Shown: in pieces, positions 1 through 4,942 of the stretch
Numbering within the stretch: the first letter of the stretch is position 1
Layout: every line of letters starts with the position of its first letter
Assembly: GCA_902803245.1 (NCBI GenBank)
Contig: CADCPJ010000197.1
Coordinates: 1-8,460, forward strand
Origin: an uncultured Lachnospiraceae bacterium
GTDB taxonomy: Bacteria > Bacillota > Clostridia > Lachnospirales > Lachnospiraceae
DNA: 8,460 nucleotides
Direction of reading: 5' to 3'
Made by a program: the position numbers and the translations under genes
The notes under the pieces: model-generated
Database searches by the model: none
Told to the model about the DNA's origin: nothing
What the model saw: only the letters and a program-made list of their open reading frames with translations

Positions 1-68
1 AACAACCTGTTTTAAACGATTGTGGTAACTGCTTTGCATCCCCGGCACTCGGGATGCTTCGCAATATG
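1..68. other. Non-coding left edge with a small hairpin
   Basis: No convincing gene is visible here. A 7-bp hairpin is present (GCATCCC at 36-42 pairs with GGGATGC at 51-57, 8-nt loop) just before the larger terminator stem. It is probably the 3' untranslated end of a plus-strand transcript entering from the left, or part of the tail of the minus-strand operon. Nothing else can be assigned. Confidence 0.35.
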
Positions 69-124
69 AAAGCCCCTGGCCCAAGCTCCTTACAGGAAAG
101 AAGCTTAAGCCGGGGGCTTTTTTT
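69..124 (+). terminator. Rho-independent terminator reading rightward
   Basis: Positions 69-80 pair with 109-120 (12 bp with one G-T pair). A 2x2 internal mismatch follows, then a further 5 bp (83-87 with 102-106) and a 14-nt loop. The right arm runs directly into seven T residues (118-124), so the polarity is plus-strand. It probably ends a plus-strand gene lying left of the window and convergent with the solute-binding protein operon. Read leftward, the same hairpin lacks a T tract and would be a weaker terminator for that operon. Confidence 0.8.
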
Positions 125-132
125 GCCAAATA

Positions 133-166
133 CTGTCACTGGGCAAATGCTGTCACTGGGCAAATG
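133..166. repeat. 17-bp exact tandem duplication at the end of the SBP gene
   Basis: The unit CTGTCACTGGGCAAATG occurs twice head to tail, at 133-149 and 150-166, with no mismatch. On the minus strand the upstream copy encodes the last residues and the TGA stop (153-155) of the solute-binding protein. The second copy lies entirely after the stop, so the duplication does not alter the protein. Replication slippage is the simplest origin. Confidence 0.9.
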
Positions 167-1445
167 TGCCGTAGGCGGCAATCGCCTCATCTATGGTCAT
201 TGCCCCGGTTCCGACCGCGTAAACCGCCTGCCTCAGCTGCAGGACTGCGTCATCTGTCAGACCGATCACTTCCGGCGACAGGATCCTGGACTCCGGAACG
301 TCTCCGAATGCGGCATACATGTTGTTGAATGACAGGTCCCTGGTCGGCGACATCAGTCCCTTGCTCTGCGCCATCTCATTGAGCTCCTGCGATGTGATCA
401 GGAAGCGCATGAATTCGTTGGCCATATCGAGATTCGGGCTTTCCTTGTTGACGGAGAACTGGAGATTCGGCATGTCAAGGAAGTAAGCGCCTTCATCGGA
501 AATGGGAACAGGGACAAAGGTGTATGAGAAGGGGTTGGCGATGAATGCCTCGGAGCGGCTCTCCCGCTTCTTTGTGCCGGAGACGGTATCTCCGGAGCAG
601 GTCATCATGGGCACGTCGCCCTCAAAAAAGCGGAGGATCACGGCATCATAGTTGTTTTCAATCATGGCGCACTCATCGAGGTCCACACAGCCGTCGCCAA
701 GGAACTGCGTGATCTTCTCAAGGGAGGGCCGCATATACTCGCCGGCTGACGGGTCAAGGGAGTTGAGCTTTTCAACGGCCTCTGCATCGTCCGCTACCGT
801 CGCACAGAAGAACGGATAGATCGTCAGTGTAAAAAGCGAGGTTCTCTCGTCATTGGAGAAGCCCATGATCGGGCTTGTGCAGCCCTTCTCGCGAAACGCG
901 GCGCACACCGCCACCAGCTCCTCGTAGGTCGTGGGAATGCTTAAGCCCTCTTTTTCAAACAGATCGTTGTTCACGAGCATGCCGTAGGTGTTCGCGAAAA
1001 CCGGGATCATCGGGAGCGTGCCATCGCCCGTATTCAGAATAATATTGCTGCGGATCGAGTCCAACTTGAGGCCAAGGCCGGGATCGGAAAGATCTTCGGC
1101 ATGATCTATGGAACTCGTATACTGATCCCGGCCATACATCCAGGAGTTGCTGACGTAGATGTCAGGGGCGTCATTCCCGTTTAAGACCGTGCCGATCATA
1201 TTGTTATAGTCGTCGATCTTCGTGTATGTCAGGTCCACGCCGGGATAGTACTCGTTGAAGCGGTCAAATTCGGCCTCCAGCGCCTCAAAATTGTCGTAGC
1301 CTCCTGCGACGTTTAAGCTTGAGCTGACGGAAGTATCGAGAGATGGCCGGAATTCCTCATCCGCAGCGCCCTCACTCTCCGCGCCAAACACACTCAGGCT
1401 GAAAACCGTCATCACCACTGAAAATACACATACTGCTTTTCTCAT
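153..1445 (-). CDS. Extracellular solute-binding protein (family 1, sugar type)
   Basis: A 430-residue secreted binding protein of the bacterial extracellular solute-binding family 1 type, presumed to bind a sugar or oligosaccharide outside the cell. A basic start (MRK) and hydrophobic stretch (about residues 4-20) form a signal peptide, with likely cleavage around residues 21-23. The mature part shows family features: a 'FDRFNEYYPGVDLTY' first strand/helix region (about 60-74), 'APDIYVSN' (about 93-100), 'TYGMLVNNDLFEKEGL' (about 143-158) and a C-terminal 'NEFMRFLITSQELNEMA' segment. Length is normal for the family. The start is supported by AAAGGAG (1452-1458) with 6-nt spacing. It overlaps the upstream receiver-domain frame by 4 bp (ATGA), implying translational coupling. 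There is no lipobox cysteine, unusual for a Gram-positive transport SBP, and no permease or ATPase nearby, so a sensory role with the adjacent kinase is inferred. The ligand is unknown. Confidence 0.88.
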   Translation of the reverse strand: MRKAVCVFSVVMTVFSLSVFGAESEGAADEEFRPSLDTSVSSSLNVAGGYDNFEALEAEFDRFNEYYPGVDLTYTKIDDYNNMIGTVLNGNDAPDIYVSNSWMYGRDQYTSSIDHAEDLSDPGLGLKLDSIRSNIILNTGDGTLPMIPVFANTYGMLVNNDLFEKEGLSIPTTYEELVAVCAAFREKGCTSPIMGFSNDERTSLFTLTIYPFFCATVADDAEAVEKLNSLDPSAGEYMRPSLEKITQFLGDGCVDLDECAMIENNYDAVILRFFEGDVPMMTCSGDTVSGTKKRESRSEAFIANPFSYTFVPVPISDEGAYFLDMPNLQFSVNKESPNLDMANEFMRFLITSQELNEMAQSKGLMSPTRDLSFNNMYAAFGDVPESRILSPEVIGLTDDAVLQLRQAVYAVGTGAMTIDEAIAAYGTFAQ

Positions 1446-2374
1446 GATTGTCTCCTTTCTTTCATGATTCTTCGGATTTCCTTAATTACCAGTTTCATAT
1501 CGATGGGCTTTGCAATATGCCCATTCATTCCCGCGTTCAGGCACTCCGTGACGTTCTCGGAGAATGCGTCTGCCGTCATCGCTACAATCGGAATGGAGGA
1601 AGCCCAGGGATCCTCCAGATTCCGGATCGCCCTCGTTGCGTCCAGACCGTTCATCTCCGGCATCTGTATATCCATAAAGATCAGATCATAGCTGCCCTCT
1701 TTGGCCGCGCGCATCTTATCGAGGCAGATCCGCCCGTTTTCGGCCCGCTCGCTCGTGATGCCGAACATGCCGAGCATATTGGAGATGATCTCCCAGTTCA
1801 CGTTGATATCTTCCGCAATGAGGACGTTCACTCCGCTTAAGTCGGAATAATCGTCTTCCGGCTCGACGGATTTGGACGGAGTGCCGAGGACCTCATTGAT
1901 CTTATTGTAGAGGGTCGAACGGAAGATCGGCTTGCTGACAAAACCGTTCGCTCCGGCATCCTTTGCCAGATCCTCGATGTCTGACCAGTCGTACGCGGAG
2001 ATCAGGAGAATCGGGATCGCGGCGTCGATCTCCGTCCGGATTCTCCGGATCGTTTCCACGCCATCCATATCCGGCATCTTCCAGTCAAGAATCACAATGG
2101 TGTAATCCTTTCCTGTCTCGTGCCTGCGGGCAATCATTTCGAGCGCTTCTGCTCCGCTCTCGGCCTGCTCCGCGGCGGCGCCAAGGGATTCGAGCTCCTC
2201 GGAGACTGTCTTTAAGAGAATTTCGTCGTCATCAACGATGAGGGCGTCGATCTGATCGAGCCGGATCTCCTCGAGCTGCTTGTCTGCTGTCGGGATATCC
2301 AGAACAACCGTGAACGTCGTCCCTTTGCCTTCAGCGCTCTGACAATCAATCGTTCCGTTCATGAGATCGACCAT
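1442..2374 (-). CDS. C-terminal part of hybrid histidine kinase: ATPase tail plus two receiver domains
   Basis: This 310-residue frame continues the upstream kinase frame directly after an in-frame TAG. Residues 1-27 (MVDLMNG..., then EGKGTTFTVVLDI) are the usual last helix and strands of a HATPase_c domain, so it is not an independent response regulator by origin. Receiver 1 (about 43-164) has acidic D48/D49, phospho-acceptor D97 in 'ILDWKMPDMDG', S126 and K148. Receiver 2 (about 183-306) has E188/D189, D235 in 'FMDIQMPEMNG', T267 and K289. Both look chemically intact. No DNA-binding output or HPt domain follows, so phosphate would have to go to a separate HPt protein. The ATG at 2372-2374 touches the TAG but has no clear Shine-Dalgarno sequence, so expression would need readthrough or reinitiation. 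Its TGA overlaps the start codon of the solute-binding protein. Confidence 0.85.
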   Translation of the reverse strand: MVDLMNGTIDCQSAEGKGTTFTVVLDIPTADKQLEEIRLDQIDALIVDDDEILLKTVSEELESLGAAAEQAESGAEALEMIARRHETGKDYTIVILDWKMPDMDGVETIRRIRTEIDAAIPILLISAYDWSDIEDLAKDAGANGFVSKPIFRSTLYNKINEVLGTPSKSVEPEDDYSDLSGVNVLIAEDINVNWEIISNMLGMFGITSERAENGRICLDKMRAAKEGSYDLIFMDIQMPEMNGLDATRAIRNLEDPWASSIPIVAMTADAFSENVTECLNAGMNGHIAKPIDMKLVIKEIRRIMKERRQS

Positions 2375-2377
2375 CTA
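2375..2377 (-). other. In-frame amber (TAG) codon inside the hybrid kinase
   Basis: On the minus strand the sequence reads ACA AAG TAG ATG GTC GAT. The frame before and after is the same: 'GTGLGLAITK' precedes and 'MVDLMNG' follows, which together match a continuous HATPase_c domain with one residue missing. An intact protein would be 846 residues. A single base change from a sense codon such as CAG or AAG would produce this stop. Confidence 0.95.
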
Positions 2378-3982
2378 CTTTGTAATAGCCAGGCCGAGTC
2401 CGGTTCCCTGAATGCTGTTGACGCGGCTGTCGGTCTGACGCGAGAAGGGCTGATACATGGTCGCCATGAACTCCGGACTCATGCCGATGCCTGAATCGGC
2501 TACGGAGTAGATGAGCCGCACACAGCCTGGCACGGAGCTTGCTTCCTCACGCATATCAACGGTGACATGCCCGCCGGGCTCCGTGTATTTGATGGCGTTG
2601 GAGAGGATATTAATATAGATCTGATTCAGGCGGAGCTGGTCCGTGCACAGGTACTCCTTTTCCATCCGGTTGATATGGAAGCTGAACTCGCTTTTCTTTT
2701 CCTTGATCATCGGCTGTGAGATGTTTACGAGGTTCTCGACCGTGTCCACAATGGAAAACGTCACGGGGACCAGCTTCAGCTTCCCGCTCTCCACCTTAGA
2801 GATATCTAAAATGTCGTTGATCAGTGTCAGCAGATGATTGCTGGCAAGCCCGATCTTCCGAAGACTCTCCCTTGTTGACTCCGCGTCTCCGAGATTCTTT
2901 TCGGCAATGGTCGTAAGGCCTATGATGGCGTTCATGGGCGTGCGGATGTCGTGGGACATGGTGGAGAGGAAATCGGTCTTCGCCTTATTTGCGGATTCCG
3001 CTTCCCTCGCTGCGACCTGAAGGCGCCTGTTTAATTGCAGCATATGGAACAGGTCAAAGAGGAAGAGAATCAGGAGGCCTGCGGAAATAACTCCCGTCAG
3101 CAGCCAGTTTGCCGTATCCGTCTCGAGGTCCTTTGCCGGAACGAAACCCAGAAGTGTCCATCCCGCAGTGGCAGTGAGAGGAGTATAGGCAAGGATGCAT
3201 TCCTCTCCGTGCGAGTTGATCATGGAAATGGAGCCTGGCGATGAAGTGATCCGGTCAAACAGCTCCTTCGACGAAGCGGGATCCGTCGGATTATAGGACT
3301 TGTAGAACTCAAAGAAACTGGAGTTCTTAAAGCTGCGGCCTTTGAGGATGTAATTCCCGTCGGCGTCGATCATGGAGAGCTCGGCATTTGAGAAGTTGTC
3401 CTGCGGATAAACCCACTTCTGCTCGACCTCCGAGATGGGAATGACCCTGAGAAGAACTGCATCCTTTGAGGCTCCGCCCTCCGGACCTTTTAGTGCAACC
3501 CTGTTGCAGAAGGCCAGGGACTGCTCGCCGTTCATCGGGTTGGTATAAGCCCTGGTAATGTTGATGGACTCCCCGATGTCATTGATCCAGCTCACATCCC
3601 CCAAAAGAGCCACCCGCTCATAGGAGACGGCATAGTCGTCGTCCGTGCCCTGCTTCGGGCGGGTCGACAGGCCCGTCAGCGTGTCCAGCGAAATAAGATG
3701 CGCCGATATATTCCCGAGAACATGGGAGGCGCGGATAAAATCGACCGCCTCTTCCATCGTCATCCCCTTGCTGTTGATATACTGCGCCCACACATCGCAG
3801 ATGCGCTGTTCACCTTCCAGAAAGTTTTCCGTCACCCGCTCCATGGTGACCGTCGCTTTTTCAAAGTGCTCGATCTGTCTTTGATAGGCCTGCCTGTTCT
3901 CGAACCCGGAGTAGAGCGCAACGAAGACCAATATGACAGCCATGATAGCCATATTGACAATGACGGTTAATGTCTTCTTCAT
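2375..3982 (-). CDS. Membrane sensor histidine kinase, N-terminal part of an amber-interrupted hybrid kinase
   Basis: A 535-residue sensor kinase. TM1 (about 5-26) and TM2 (about 293-315) bracket an extracytoplasmic region of about 265 residues that resembles a double-Cache sensor. This assignment rests on architecture and a 'YTNPMNGEQSLAF'-type segment. The HisKA domain follows: H-box 'MSHDIRTPMNAI' with phospho-accepting His344. In the ATPase domain, the N-box 'NILSNAIKYT' (N462), G1 'DSGIG' (D496), F-box 'YQPFSR' and G2 'GTGLGLAITK' (526-535) are present. The protein then stops at TAG, exactly where related hybrid kinases continue into 'MVDLMNG', which follows in the same frame. Without readthrough the ATPase fold lacks its final helix and strands and is probably inactive or needs the other fragment. 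The start at 3982 has an AAGGGAGA ribosome site about 9 nt upstream. It is the first sizeable gene of the operon, with its promoter at 4066-4095. Confidence 0.88.
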   Translation of the reverse strand: MKKTLTVIVNMAIMAVILVFVALYSGFENRQAYQRQIEHFEKATVTMERVTENFLEGEQRICDVWAQYINSKGMTMEEAVDFIRASHVLGNISAHLISLDTLTGLSTRPKQGTDDDYAVSYERVALLGDVSWINDIGESINITRAYTNPMNGEQSLAFCNRVALKGPEGGASKDAVLLRVIPISEVEQKWVYPQDNFSNAELSMIDADGNYILKGRSFKNSSFFEFYKSYNPTDPASSKELFDRITSSPGSISMINSHGEECILAYTPLTATAGWTLLGFVPAKDLETDTANWLLTGVISAGLLILFLFDLFHMLQLNRRLQVAAREAESANKAKTDFLSTMSHDIRTPMNAIIGLTTIAEKNLGDAESTRESLRKIGLASNHLLTLINDILDISKVESGKLKLVPVTFSIVDTVENLVNISQPMIKEKKSEFSFHINRMEKEYLCTDQLRLNQIYINILSNAIKYTEPGGHVTVDMREEASSVPGCVRLIYSVADSGIGMSPEFMATMYQPFSRQTDSRVNSIQGTGLGLAITK

Positions 3983-3984
3983 GC

Positions 3985-4032
3985 CTATAAGTCTCCCTTG
4001 AAAAGCCGGGCCGCGAGTGCGGCAAAAATCAT
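3985..4032 (-). CDS. Possible 15-residue leader peptide before the kinase
   Basis: A short frame reading MIFAALAARLFKGDL, ending in TAG 2 nt before the kinase start codon. Its ATG overlaps the stop of a five-codon frame (ATGA). It contains the kinase's own Shine-Dalgarno sequence (AAGGGAGA, 3992-3999) and a 5-bp hairpin (4010-4014 with 4019-4023). If translated, ribosomes passing through it would affect access to the kinase start. It has no recognisable homology, and such a short frame can arise by chance. Confidence 0.3.
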   Translation of the reverse strand: MIFAALAARLFKGDL

Positions 4033-4046
4033 GAGGGCGATGTCAT
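4029..4046 (-). CDS. Possible five-codon leader frame (MTSPS)
   Basis: The ATG at 4044-4046 is preceded by a perfect AGGAGG (4052-4057) at 5-nt spacing, the best Shine-Dalgarno match in the kinase leader. It is followed by only five codons and TGA. The strong ribosome site in front of so short a frame is the only reason to list it. It would feed ribosomes into the overlapping 15-codon frame. Confidence 0.3.
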   Translation of the reverse strand: MTSPS

Positions 4047-4065
4047 CAGCGCCTCCTAAAATATC

Positions 4066-4095
4066 ATTATACAGTAAATTTCAGATTCGTGACAT
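4066..4095 (-). promoter_or_regulatory. Promoter of the kinase-SBP operon
   Basis: On the minus strand, a perfect -10 box TATAAT (4066-4071) lies 18 bp downstream of a 4/6 -35 box ATGTCA (4090-4095). Transcription would start near 4060, giving a leader of about 75 nt before the kinase start. This is a sigma-70/SigA-type match judged by eye. Confidence 0.6.
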
Positions 4096-4109
4096 GATAT
4101 CTTGAATCT
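4083..4109. promoter_or_regulatory. Spaced inverted repeat around the kinase -35 box
   Basis: AGATTC (4083-4088) and GAATCT (4104-4109) form a 6-bp inverted repeat separated by 15 bp, spanning the -35 element of the minus-strand promoter. Position and symmetry fit an operator, but six base pairs can occur by chance. Confidence 0.3.
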
Positions 4110-4119
4110 TTATAGCCCT

Positions 4120-4147
4120 TTCCCATTATTTTCCGGTATGTTACAAT
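4120..4147 (+). promoter_or_regulatory. Promoter of the membrane protein-nucleotidase unit
   Basis: An extended -10 element TG-T-TACAAT (TG at 4139-4140, TACAAT at 4142-4147) has a weak -35 match TTCCCA (4120-4125) at 16-bp spacing. It would give a 5' leader of about 100 nt before the start at 4256, containing the palindrome at 4206-4221. Confidence 0.45.
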
Positions 4148-4205
4148 GAGTCTGGCTGATTTATGCAACACGAATTCCGGCTGCCCCGGCGAGCGCTTTA
4201 AGTTC

Positions 4206-4221
4206 AGCTGCCCGGGCAGCT
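4206..4221. promoter_or_regulatory. 16-bp perfect palindrome in the plus-strand leader
   Basis: AGCTGCCCGGGCAGCT is a perfect palindrome located between the plus-strand promoter and the start of the membrane protein gene. As DNA it could be a dimer-binding operator; as RNA it could fold into a 6-bp stem with a 4-nt loop. It is not followed by a T tract, so it is not a terminator. Confidence 0.4.
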
Positions 4222-4255
4222 CAGGCGTCACGACTGTATGGAGAAAGGCATTAAG

Positions 4256-4870
4256 ATGAAGACATTGAGACCGGCACTGATACTTCACGGAATTCTGGCA
4301 GTTCTGGAGGTCATTGCCCTCATCCATGACTGCCGCGTGTTCGGCCTGGCGATGTTCAAATACTATACCATTGACAGCAATGTCCTGCAGCTGGTTGTTT
4401 CGGTGTGCATCCTGATCTGTCTCTTAAGAGGAAAGGAGGGGCCTCATTTTCTGCTGGTCCTTCATCTGATCTGCGCGGTCTGCCTGACCGTGACATTTAT
4501 GATCGCGGCCTTTGTCCTTGCCCCGCAGGAAGGCTTTGCCTACTATTTCCTTTCAAACGTCGCTCCGATCAATCATTTTATCGGACCGCTTTTTTCCGTG
4601 ATCACGTTTATCTTCACACGGACCGGATACCCTCTTCAAAGGCGCATGGTAATCGCGCCGGCGGCGGCGACCCTTCTCTACGGGGTGGTCACTCTGATCA
4701 TGAATGCTGCCGGAGTGCTGGACGGGCCGTATTTCTTCCTGCGGATCCACGAGACACCTCTTCCGACGGTGGTCCTGTGGTTTGTGATCATCGCTGTCCT
4801 GACGCTGGTGCTCTCCGCAATTTATATGCGGCTGAGAAGTTTGCGCAGAAAGAAAGCAGGCGAGGTATAA
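4256..4870 (+). CDS. Pr6Pr-like six-helix integral membrane protein
   Basis: A 204-residue polytopic membrane protein resembling the Pr6Pr / FAR-17a-AIG1-like group, whose biochemical role is not established. Six hydrophobic segments are visible (about 6-24, 43-57, 65-89, 106-120, 131-150 and 171-190), with a basic cytoplasmic-looking tail (RSLRRKK). Recognisable family-like motifs are 'YYTIDSN' (37-42) at the start of helix 2 and 'NHFIGPLFSVITFIF' (106-120). The start at 4256 is preferred over an in-frame ATG at 4238 because GGAGAAAGG (4240-4248) lies 7 nt upstream of 4256, and the 4238 ATG abuts that ribosome site. It lies 72 bp upstream of the nucleotidase gene and is probably co-transcribed with it. 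The family match is from motif memory; that it is a membrane protein is secure. Confidence 0.75.
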   Translation: MKTLRPALILHGILAVLEVIALIHDCRVFGLAMFKYYTIDSNVLQLVVSVCILICLLRGKEGPHFLLVLHLICAVCLTVTFMIAAFVLAPQEGFAYYFLSNVAPINHFIGPLFSVITFIFTRTGYPLQRRMVIAPAAATLLYGVVTLIMNAAGVLDGPYFFLRIHETPLPTVVLWFVIIAVLTLVLSAIYMRLRSLRRKKAGEV

Positions 4871-4871
4871 T
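4866..4871 (+). promoter_or_regulatory. Possible internal -10 box before the nucleotidase
   Basis: A perfect TATAAT overlaps the stop codon of the membrane protein gene. The nearest -35-like hexamer, TTGCGC (4841-4846), is weak and at a long 19-bp spacing, so this is a tentative secondary promoter for the nucleotidase. A 7-bp hairpin (4883-4889 with 4894-4900) follows and has no T tract. Confidence 0.25.
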
Positions 4872-4942
4872 AATCCGGACCGCTGCTTCATCGGAAGCAG
4901 GGTGTGGAAATGGGACAAGAAGAGAGAGGAGCAAGGTGAACT

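Larger units (their letters stand above)
3983..4255. other. Divergent intergenic region
   Basis: This 273-bp stretch separates the minus-strand signalling operon from the plus-strand membrane protein-nucleotidase unit and is the longest gap in the window. It holds back-to-back promoters, a spaced inverted repeat, a 16-bp palindrome and two possible leader frames. No RNA gene or riboswitch fold is recognised. A minus-strand open frame across 4067-4327 has no protein features. Confidence 0.6.

Noticed and set aside
54..332. 92-residue plus-strand frame at the left edge
   Set aside because: It runs through the terminator hairpin and the tandem repeat and lies opposite the conserved C-terminus of the solute-binding protein.
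2375..2377. Pyrrolysine insertion or genome-wide amber reassignment as the explanation for the TAG
   Set aside because: A histidine kinase ATPase domain has no known need for pyrrolysine, and the possible leader frame at 3985-4032 also ends in TAG. One site cannot establish recoding, so it is kept only as something to test.
4883..4900. Hairpin between the membrane protein and nucleotidase as a terminator
   Set aside because: The 7-bp stem is not followed by a T tract; the two genes are more likely co-transcribed.
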